A DNA stretch of 64,000 nucleotides from Holothuria scabra (Eukaryota; Echinodermata; Holothuroidea; Aspidochirotida; Holothuriidae), in the NCBI GenBank assembly GCA_037179385.1, contig CM074194.1, forward strand, positions 3,737,001 through 3,801,000, in the 5' to 3' direction. The notes under the pieces are model-generated. The model searched no databases, was not told the origin of the DNA, and saw only the letters and a program-made list of their open reading frames with translations. Below are positions 42,301 through 54,300 of the stretch, piece by piece (the stretch's first letter is position 1; each line of letters begins with the position of its first letter). A program made the position numbers and the translations under genes.

Positions 42301-45300
42301 GAGCCCAATCATCCATCAAAAGCAGTTCTTTATGTCCTTTACACCATTTTGTTTAATACCATGCACCCTCCCTAATATCTCAGTAAAGAACACAATTTCT
42401 AAGGGTTGAGAGCTATTTCTCTCCTGATATTGTTTGGATTTGCTGTTTGTTAATGTAACACTTTTAATAAAGTTAGGTGGACATTATATTGTAACACTGA
42501 TATATTTTGCAGATCCCTGTCTCCTCTTTGTACAATGTACATGCTTTGCACAAAACCCTAAACTTTTCATGGACATATAAATAATTTAACTTCAAAAGGA
42601 AACAAAAGTAGGTAAAATTTAAAGTACAACAGAGCACATGTGGTTGGGTAATCAACTTTTTCAAATGAAAAGAATAAATTCAACATTAAGTATTGGTTCA
42701 ATGAAGTAACAGACTAAGCTACAAAAATGAGAGTAGCACAGTGAGATTCATTTTCAATCCTAAAAGGGTCTACTCTGTATAGTTTTCCATTGGTTCCTGG
42801 TCTCATTCCTTGCAACAGGTTTGATTTGAATCCCTGGTCCCTTACTATCAGTAGACACCCTTTTCATTATTCCATCTCATAAAAGTTTTGCCCCTGCCTA
42901 ATTGGTTTCCCAACTCATTGAGATCAGGGTTAGGGGCCAGGGTTGCAGGTTAGAGTAAAGGGGATAGGGTTTGAAGACACAATCATATTAAAAAAGGCAG
43001 GAACAATGAGGCAGGGGACTTATATGCACATGCAGGTACACTTTAAAGGGAACTGTTAACATATATGCCAACAGCAGGCATAATTTTAATGAAGTTACTG
43101 CAATTGGCTGACACCATACACAATCATATTCATGTTGGTGGATCATTACATCCCATCTAACTGCATCGAAGTGTTAGGCTAAGCATCTAAAAACATATTT
43201 CTTTTTAACTTTCTTTCACATTCACATACCTGATTGTTCGCTGGCTTGATTTTACATATATCTAAAATATCTTGAAGCTGTTGGTTGTTGAAGTTGGAAA
43301 CACCAATATCTTTACAAAGACCCTTTTCAACAAGTTTTTCCATGGCCTATATTATGTTGAAACAAGAATAAAAAAGAGACCTGACCTTCATGAACAGTAA
43401 ACTACATTTTTTCAAAGTTTTGTCTTTTGTCACATTTCTTCAAGTCGCTGTAATGTTGCTGAGAGCGGGCATAATTAGGAAAAAATAACATGTCAAGTAA
43501 GTTTTTCATCCATGCAGTCTACTGAATACTCCTTGAACTTGATGGAATTTAATTATTATTATTATTTGTCCATTCTTGAATGTGTGTTAGGACTTCCATA
43601 AAGTCCTAGTGTTAAAAAACCTACATGCTGTGACGTTGCCTCTTGAGAAAGCAACATAGACACCCCAGTAGATCAAAGGCGGTGTGGGGTGTAACTGATA
43701 TCTGAGTTTGTCACATGATCTGTGACCTCAAATGAGCCATGCTTTCCTTGTGTTTACACTGTGTGAAAAGCAATCAACACATGCTGACTGAACTGTGAGC
43801 TAACCCCAAATGTTACATACCTTTTTTGTGTATTTTAATAATCTGTTACTGTCAATTAATTTATCAGATGTGAAACCTGACTATATCAAGTATGCGTGTA
43901 GTGAGTTTCATTACCTCCTTACATTGATAAGAGGAAATCAGGCAGAGAAGGAAAGTTGTAACAAAAAGTAAGAAGGAATGTTTCATCATGTATACTATAG
44001 AAGTAGCTTTGGATTTGTCAATGTCTACTACACTATAAGTTTCAAACATCAGAATGACATCAAGCGTCATAACTATATGTTCTAGGTTAAATATTGTTGA
44101 CTGACAATGAAAAATAAAACTGGGTGGATTTACATTACACTAAGCATGCACAATTCAGAGCACTGGTCTTCCAGTTTTAAATGAACTAACAGAGAGTACT
44201 TGTCCCAATGGAAAGGTAATGGCCACACACATTGATGGAAAATCAATTTTGAAAAGTCATGTGGCCTTTCATAAAAGCAATCACAGTTCTAGCTGCTGAA
44301 CCTGCTGTATACATGGCCATCTTTCTTAGATGGATCAAGTGGCAACAATGCAAAGAATGGAATTGAAGAAGACTTGTGCGATGTGTACTTTTGTACCATA
44401 GAAACAGGTTGCCAAGCAATACACAAATCCGGACAACAAGTTATGGTCTGATTTCAGTTGGCCATAGCTGGGGTCCGTCACCTTTAAATCTTTCGATTTC
44501 CTTTCTTACCTCTATTACGGATGGTTGTACACTAATTTGTATCTTGAATTCTCCAATTTCCCTAAATATGAGGGTTTGAAATTCATGTAAACAATAAAAA
44601 CAGGCCATTTTAGGCTGATGGACCCCACTAATGGGGGCTTACAGTCACTAAAAATAAAACTAATCGGATTCGTCTATACACAAAAAGAGGCACAGAGTAA
44701 ACTTATTTTGAATTGGAGAAAAGTTTTTTGAGAACTTTAAAGCTAGCGGCACACTACACGACTTTGCATGTTGCAACTCAACTCGATTGTTGCTATGACT
44801 GTGATTGGCAATGCTTAGACCAGTTTTAAGTCGCACCGACTGACTGAAGTCAGCATGACTTGAAAACTGGTCTTGCAACTGCCAGTGGCAGTCGTAAACT
44901 CACGCACATTACACAAGTGTTGGAGATCCGATGATAGAGTTGAGTTGTGGTATGCAAAGTCATGTAAGTGTGCAGCTGGCAAGGTACAAGAGCAGTCACC
45001 CCAAACTTATTTGAAACAACAGCCAAGTGTTACAATTTTCTTCATATTTCTCTTCCAAGTATCTTTCAAAACCATGAGGAATGTAATTCAATATTGCATA
45101 TTCAAGGTAAAACTAAGCAGTTACTCATCAAAAATTTTCACAATTTAGGAACAAAAATGTCATCATATATATGATTCTCAAAATGTTTTACATACTTTAC
45201 AGAGGAAATAAGCAGTTTCTACCCTTGCATTGAGGGGGCATACTCTCTCTCATCATACATTAAACTCTTTCCTATGCCCTTGAGTATGAGTGTATGTCTG

Positions 45301-48300
45301 ATCAAGAACTATGCTGTGCAGCCTGCTACATACAAAGAGCTCTTATAGGAAGATATGACAGTGAGTGTTATTTACTTACTTTCCATGTATCAATATAGTG
45401 AGTATCAGCAAACTCAAAGTTACCATCTTTATCTTTTGGGAACAAGACATCACCACGCTGAAAACAGAAGGAGAATATAATTCAAGTCCAAAAAGAAAAA
45501 AAATGAATTTTACAAGGAACAACAACCAGTACCCCAAATGGGTTAGTGATTTTTTACCAAGTGGAAGGGCAGGTCTACCTTTCTTTTCAAGTTGAAAGCG
45601 TGCTATCTTCAGAATTTAGGCACTTGATATCTAGGATTCATAAGCATAGATCAAACTCACTTAAAACAACTCATTGAGTTGGCTCATGAAATTCATGAAA
45701 TTTTTCCAAAGCAGTTCAATTTTCTTCACATGCCAACAATGAAGTTAGACAACCCCCAAATAAAAACAACTGTTTTATGAGTGAATACTCTATGGCTCAA
45801 TTGGGTCTTCAAAATTGACTAGACAATTTCTAAAATCATCAATTTCTAGAATCATTTCAAGTCAGGACATCCCAAAATTCAAAATTTTGACTGTTTCCAT
45901 AGCTGTTGGATATTACACTTAACTAGTAATGTCAATTATAAACATTGTCATGTGGTACTGTAGACCCATTAAACACTTTCATTAAGTTATTCATATCAAC
46001 TCAATGAGCCCCTTTAAAATGATGTTGATAACCTTCTGCTTAACCTAACATGACCTTTTATTATACACTGCATAAAACAGAGATCAGCCATTTAATGATA
46101 TATGCTGGAGACAAAATTAATTAACTTCAAAATCTGCAGAAAAATGTTCTCTTTCAGGAGGTGAAAACTGCATCTCAATAGCATATACTGAGCTTTCAGA
46201 AGATACAGAATTTTAAAGTAATGCAATTTTTTCTTGAGAATCTGGTGCACCTTGGGTAATCTGTGATGTAATCGTGGCATTTTAATTTGACATTGCATTC
46301 AATTGATTTAAAATATCGATCCTGCTGCAGGCAATATTAAGCAACATTGTTGGTTGTACTCTACATATGGTGAAGGGTAATGCTAGCTCTACAGGAAAAG
46401 ATATTCACCATCCAACAGTATCAAATTTCCCATGAAGGAGTAGAATTTTCCATAATTCTCCCTAAATTTTCAGGTACATAAAAGGTAAATTTCCCTCAAA
46501 ATGTCAAAATTTCCTTCCAGATGCCCAAATTTCTAGGGAAGGAGCTTCCAGCTTCCCAACATTTTCCACTCATGAATATGAATTCTAATGACCTCACCAA
46601 AATGACTTTTCACCTAAACAAACAATGACAACGATATGTGAATCACTATAAATTCTTGAACTCTACAAGATTCATCAAACCTCCCCTATATAAAATGTTT
46701 CAAAAATTTTATCCTTCTGTCACCTGTCAACCCCAGTGACCTTTGACCAGTAAAACTGAAGAAAACCTCTACTCAACATGAGTCATTCACATCAAAAATT
46801 AAATACCTCTTTTACCTTTTTCCGCACACCTAGATGACGTAACCATGACACAGTAAACCAATTACATCCAATTACTTTCAATTACACAGCCCCGCACTGG
46901 CACAATTTTTTTGCTCTCATAACCTTCCAAAGCCCTACCAGTGATTAAAAATTCACCCCCATCACTCTTTAATCTTTATTTGTTATCCCTGAGTGGTTTT
47001 TATCACTAGAATCCATTTAATGGCTGACATTTGACCTTGACAAAGAACGTTGAATGAACGTTCACTATGTGCAGGCTATATATGTATAGAGAACTGCAAC
47101 AACAGTGATCTTGAAAATAACAACAGTCTAACTGGTTATAGATGGCGCTATATCACTATCACTATAGGGCACCAATTTTGTGATTAGATTTGTGTTAGGA
47201 AATTCATAAGGACCCTTTTGGTTTTTGAATGGGGAAAATCGGTTGAAGGGTTAGAGAATTATGAATTTTTGAAAGGAGGGCTTGTTTTGGGTCGTTTTCG
47301 ACAATGTTTTTCCAATGTTTCAACTTTATGGAGCTATTTCTCCAAAACCCTGCTTCCCGCTGAGTTGAAACTGTCTGAGAATGTTTTAGATGAAATTGAA
47401 GGTAGTTCCAAAATGAGTAAAGAGATGTTTCCTGCTTGATAGGTACCCGAAACAATTTTTTTACCGAAATTCGTAAATTTGACATTTTTTCCATTTTTTT
47501 TATGTAAAAAGCACCTTCAACCATGTTCAGTTCAAAAATTGTCCATGATAACCCCTCAAAAGTAGAACATAATAAAGAGCATCTTTTCAGCTATAATTTG
47601 TGGGTTGAATAAAGGCTGAGGAGTGTTTAGTGACAAAGTTATGAATTTTAGAAAAATGTCTAAATTCTTGGGTAGTATGTATACCCAGACATGCAGACAT
47701 GGGTTAAATGCCCCTGTATGAGGTATATATCTTACAATGTTGTCAACTTTTGGCCACAAATTTGACACTAGATTACTTTTGATCTCCACCAAAAGCATTT
47801 GAGTCATATACATGTCAATTATGAGATCAATTAAGGTTTCCCTTTTGAAAGTTTAATTACCCTTTAAACTCTGATGACCCCAAATGACTTTTGACATCCA
47901 TCACCCATTCTTAGAATTATTTAATGAATAGGCCTGTAAGGTACTTGAGGCAATAATTGACTGAAAGCATGCTAGGAAGTGCTTACATACTGTATCATGA
48001 GGGGCTGGCTCACACAAAAACTTTAAATTTACATCAAAAATTTAGCAAGAATTGTTTCCTTCTCATGAATCCCTGTGTAATGATAATTTCTCGAAAGAAT
48101 CCTGGACAATCTATCCATTTTCTTACTTTAAAAGCCATAGGCCAATGCATGAGGTACAAGTCCATATACTCTAAACCAAGTTTGTCCAGGCTCTGACGAA
48201 ATCCTCCTTCAACATCATCTGGGTGATGGTGAGAACATGAAAGCTAAAATGGAATCAAAACAAAAAATTTATGCATCTTTTTTTCAAAAGGATACTTTGG

Positions 48301-51300
48301 TTTACACAAGCAAGCTGCTTTTTCCAAACAAATCTGTCTCGATAGTTGTGAGACAATGACAGGCTAAGAATTTTTTCGCCTTCTGAAAAAAATTTTCATG
48401 ACTTTCCATGACTTTTACAAGACAACAGAGCAGGTCCAGCACAGCTTTTCCATGTGCCATGGATAAGTAACTTTCAGCAATACAAGATCTCAAGATATGG
48501 TTCACCATGTCATCATGTAAGTTGAAATGCACATTTGCTAAAATGAATAGAAAATGAATAGGTTGGAGTGTTTTTTAAAATCTGGCTAATGGGCATTCCA
48601 TGAAATGATGATTCTAAATGAAGGGCTATTCATTGAGCAGCAAAGTCTACTACACCAATTAAAAATAAGGTGACTACATTTCAACCTCAGTTAAAAGAAG
48701 GGTTTAAGGTGACAATGGGATTTCATATGTTAGAGAGGAACTTACTCTTAGCATTTTGGTGAAATTTGCATGGAAATCCGATGTGTGGCTCTCAATTAAG
48801 ATATGAGCACTTAAAGTTTTCACAGTTTCAACAAAAAGTGAACTTGAAGCAAGCACTTATGACATCATATCTCTGCACTAGTGCACAGTCTTTTGTTTTT
48901 CTTTAAAATTTAGAGTTAATTTTCTCCTACACAAACCCATGTTATAAAAATGTGATTGCATAAGTAGCATAAGAACTTAACAAATTTTGCAGCCCCACAG
49001 GGAGGTCCTACTCCTATTAACTTCAAGGTCAACACAACTGTCTGATAAAACAAAGGAAAACAAAGCATTTCTTGTCAATGTGAGGAAGTGATATAAGCTC
49101 TGCTGCCCTCACACTCACTTTGGAACACAAATCTACTGACTTAATTTACTGATATCTCGAGATATGTATGAACGATTTGAATAGAACTTTCAATTAACAC
49201 ACTGTGCAGATTTGATTCCACTTTTACATATGAAGATAAAATTTTTGCTCAAACTTCCCGTTTAACCCTTTACCCTTTTTTGGGTCCTTTTGGACCCCTA
49301 CGGAGAGCGGGGCTGTCACCCATCTTTACTGTTTCACACGGAGCTCTAAACTACGAGTACCTACCCAAAAATTCGGCCACAACAATGAGAGGGACAACAG
49401 TTTTAGGTCACGGGGTCAATAACCTACGGAAGTTGATGTGGGGCATGCTACGTCCGCTTTTCCGTCCACTCCTGAGGCATGCAAATATGACCCGATTGGA
49501 GCACAACGGTAAAGGGTTAAGCAAATACAAATAATAAGGAATTCAGACATTAAAGCACCTGTCAAAAAATTTTATGTAATCATTAATGTTCTCTGCAATA
49601 TCTTATTGATCTACAAACCTTTGATGTTACAAACAATTCTTCTCTCTTGATGGTCCCATCATCCAGCTTGGCTTTTATACCTGCCCCTACTTCCCCCTCA
49701 TTGTCATATGCATAGGCACAGTCAATATGACGGTAGCCACAGTCAATTGCTGCTTTCACAGCTGCTGTTACCTCACCTGGTTCGGACTGAAATTGAAAAA
49801 GAACAACAACTTTTCAAGTTATAAATGTCAGCCATAAAGACAAATGGACAGCTGACGACCCCTTAGCCTTACTCTAACAGCAAAAGAGAGTTTCAGTTTT
49901 GCAATAAAAAATATATGCATGTCTAGTACCACATAGGAAAATGTAACGCAGTTGAATTCTTTGACTCGTAGTAAACAGCACTAAGCTTGAGAAAACCTCC
50001 AGGGGAACATGCAACTACTTTATACCATAAGTGTAAAATAATCTGGGCAAAGTCTGAAGATGACGTATGCACATGATACATGAAGTCCACGCCAGGCTTC
50101 ACTTTACATACATATGTGAACATAGGGAAATTCTGTCTGCATGCAAGTGTCTGTAGAATGAAGCACCTGGGAAAATTAAGCCCTGTAGCCCACAAATTTG
50201 ACACCAAGTCTTTAGAGCACTTAGTACACTTCAGCATTTCAAAGCATATCTGCAATATTCTCTTCCAAATGGTACTGGTTTCTTAAAATATCATGGAACT
50301 CCCAGTGTAACTAAGTGCAAATATGCAACCACATTACAACAATACATTATAACCACATCTTCTCAATTTAATGTTTTGTGGGTTAGGAAACCATTTTGCT
50401 CATTTGGCCATAGTGAGCTTGGATGAACACCAGCGAGCTTCCCTTTTTCTTATCAGCCCTGGCAAATAAGATATTGGCTACGGCAAAAAAATAATTATTA
50501 TTATTATTAGGTACTGCATGTGTCCAATGCAAACGGTAGTGAAAGTCATTCAGCTATATATGCATATAGCAAGCAAATAAAAGTTGTTTACAAACTTGGT
50601 ACTGTACATAAATGTAATTTGTGTCAGAAGCTCTGGAATTTCATTGATTAAACCAGTACGATCACATTGGGAATTTTTCCCACTTAATTTACACATCAAA
50701 ATGATAAAATGGCTGTTACGTAAATCTGCTGTAAAGGTCACTTTTTTTCTCTACCACATCACATCCAAGTATGTGCAGTGATAACTTCTTGACAGTAGGT
50801 GGTGAGCTACGTTCGTTCCATAAATACCGATCCTAGTGAACTTTTTCAATCAAGATTTTCTAGTAAAACTTGAATAACTGCACCTATGTTATGTTTGTAA
50901 AGAGAGAAATGCATTTGCTCAAATTTAGATAACGGTTGAATTTTTTTCATAAAACGACTCCTTTTCAATTTATCACTAAGAGCTTCTGGCATATAACTTT
51001 GAGCTGTGTATTGTGCAAGTTTTGTACCATTAAGTCCCAGTACAATGTCCCACAACCTATCCTCTCACCAAAATTTTTGCCGAAGTCAAAGTCAATTTGC
51101 CTTGGCATTTACCTCTGCATTGCCTACTGCTGAAGCTTTTTTCGAGGGCCCTGGCTGTTTTGTTGACTACTGCTCAGAGTTTAGAGGGATCGAGGCATGT
51201 ACTTATCCCTGCCAATCCTTCTCCAGGGATTGTCATTTAAAGCCCCCATCCAACAGACTTGAGTGGATCCCCAGTCTCTAGTCACTTCCCAAAGGCTAGG

Positions 51301-54300
51301 TGGGGTGGATCTCTGCACCAATGCTCAACAGCTGAACTGAGGTAGATAACTTGAACAACTTGCTGAACTGGACAATTTCCTGAAAGGAAAACCAAATTCC
51401 CAGTTTTGTAATTCACCAGTTATAAACCCCATTCTCCACACTTTGAACAGATATATGCTTAACAAGCTAATTTTACCCCATAAAATTTTCAAGTGGCTCC
51501 ATCAGGATTTGATCCAAGGACCTCCAGCTTTTAAAGCAGTATGCTCAAATAAGGAGCCAGCTCCACACTCACATTGAAGGCATATTTTCATCATCCCAAA
51601 CAGTTCCAATTCTCCCAACCTACTTACTTCTAGCCCCTCCCACATTTATCTTAAACTCTTCTTTATCCAGACACAATCCTTGTTTATTGCTTCATGGCTT
51701 GTCCCAGTGAGCATACAAGTCCATAATGTGTAATCAAGACACTCTCAGTGCCCATGCTGTTTAATTTAGCTATGATGCATTGTTTATTAAATGTGATGCA
51801 AATCAAAGAGCTGTACCAATTGAGAGTTTTGATATATGTATACTGAAACTGTAGTTTGGGGTGACAAATGACTGCCTTTAATCAATTACGAGTTAGCTGG
51901 AAATTACCCAAACATAACTAAGAGTAAGGAAATAATTCTGCTAGATACTGTACAGGAAACAATTTTCCAGCTTGCAGATGGGTAAGTGGGGGCAGGGGGT
52001 TGGGGGATTGATAGTTTTAAAACTTCTTCAAAGGACCCCGCTGCCTAATGTATATATGATACTGATATATACTGATAGTATATTTGTCCTTTGCATTTAT
52101 ACTTGACTTCTTCTGACTAAAAGCAACAGAATTATAATTTAATTTTATCTAGGTCTGTGAAATTTGGACTTCCTAATCAACAAGAGAGATAATCAAAGCA
52201 AACAATCTCCCCACCTAATTATCCAGTTTCTAAAATAAACTGCTGTGGCAGTTGTCAAGAATAGCAGATAGGAGCAAAATTAAGCAAAATTAAAATCTAA
52301 CCTTCTCTTAAAAGGGTTTTCTTAATGTATAAACTTTTTCTCCAGTATTTTCTCTTTAGAAGTTTTTTAATACTACTGCAATACACACCAAAAATTCCTT
52401 GGCAATTATTGCCTATAATGCACTTATCTTTGAAGGTGGTGACAACCCATTAACATTCTAACCTCTAACCTCTGGCTAGACTAGGGTCTCCTCTTATATG
52501 ACCTTTATGGCCCAACCTGCTAGCTTCAATACAGGCCAAGGACATAAAATGTATCTACCCTCTAAGCAGGCCTCAAACAAGACATTGACTGGAATGCACA
52601 ATATTTAGTTTCAGTGTAAGGCATATATCTGTACTGTTCAAAGAGCTCTGCCCTGGCGTTGCAAAAAATGCCAAATCTGTAAGATATAGGCCTAACTTCT
52701 GTTTTTAGTTGCGGTGCCTGCCTTGCAGGCAACCGCAACTAATGCAGTTACTATCGCGATGTCAATTTCTGACTTTTCCGGCACTTTGTTTCTATCTCCT
52801 TCTAGATGCTTTGTGGTATCGAAATACGGTTTAGTGCAATTTGTAGGGATGGTACTTCTCTTTCGTGTTTTTAAGTTTTGGTGGATATGATTTTCGTGAG
52901 TGTGTAAAATTGGGGTTTTTTTCACGTAAAATTTGCAAACGTGTTCTATTTTTAGTAACAATCTTGCGGAAAAACCAGGTCCGTGTGTGCTCTGGGGAAT
53001 AATATGTTGTTTAATTTAACACAGCACCATCATTTTGGTTGTTTTTAATTCATGGAGGTGTTTAGTGAATTTTGAGTATTGATATGAGGATTTCTTTGTA
53101 GAGATTTATTCTTTTCAAGTGACATGGTCGGGGTTGCTGTGGAGTAAAAAGTTTGATAGTTTAGAGGAGTTTTGTTCACTGTTTTTTCATAAAGTAAGTT
53201 TCTGTTGGAGGGAAACATTGTTATTGGTAGGTAAATATTATTTGTATGAGATGGCTCGTATTAATATTTGTGCTATATCAAGGTGTCTGGGTATGGTAAA
53301 TTTGTTATTTTAAAGTTTAAAATTATGTGGAGAATATAAAAATGCCCAAGAAGGGCCGTTCAAAGATTTTTTTTGTAGAAAGGAAAGGTTGGCAACAAAG
53401 AAAAAGAAAGTATGGGGGTGAATTTCAAGATAAAAGTTATGAAGGGGAGAAAAATGATGATGTCAGAGTTGGGAACAAACAAAAAAAAAGCTCTGGATAT
53501 GAAAAAAGTCAGAAGTGTGATGATGGGGAAAGTAGGGAACATGACGATCGTGATGTATTATTCATACGTACCGAAAGATATACATGTACATTTTATTTTT
53601 TCGTTGTTGTGGGTGGTAATTTTTTTTCGGTGTTTGGCATTATTGGTTACAGGGGTAGAAGATAATCATCTTTATTTAAGACAAGTCATTGTAAGTTCAT
53701 TATGTACCCCTCCACATATTTACACCACGAGTTGCCATTGCTCAGAAGCTCCACTAAAGAAGAATGCTTAAAAAACCAAATTCAGAGGGAATGTTCTTGG
53801 GGATATTTATACATTTAGGGTGAAGAGCACATCATAAGATGAAGAAGTGTTAACATGAACACATAGTTTAATGTAAAGAGTAGTCACGGTAGGGTTTTAA
53901 CATGTTCATTCATATCTCGTTTTATATTTGTATGTGATGAGAGCAACCTTTTTTATTACGCTGGGCAGTGATCTGTTTGAGATATTGGGAAGAGGTCTGC
54001 ATGAATGAAGGTTTTGCACACAATCATTCAGGGACTGCTTTGGGTCTTCTGTTGGGGGAGAAGCCCTTGAAAACCAACTGATTTGGTCTTTTCAAAGGTC
54101 ATGGATAGTTCATCTCTTGTCAAAAATGTGTTGATTTTGAAATGGTTATTTAAAATTTTGAGGGAGCCATATGACAGTTTGGCTTTCCTTTTTTTACTTG
54201 AGGAAGCAAAGACATCCCTTGCCTTCTCCGGGATTTACGTCACTGTAAAACAATTAAAAATGATTGCCTTATCATTTTTTTTATATTTATGTTAAACGAA

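Noticed and set aside
53327..53771. Lysine-rich open frames as a new gene
   Set aside because: No family motif, two competing frames, purine-rich composition that suppresses stops, and no supported splice sites. Kept only as a query about the segment's origin.
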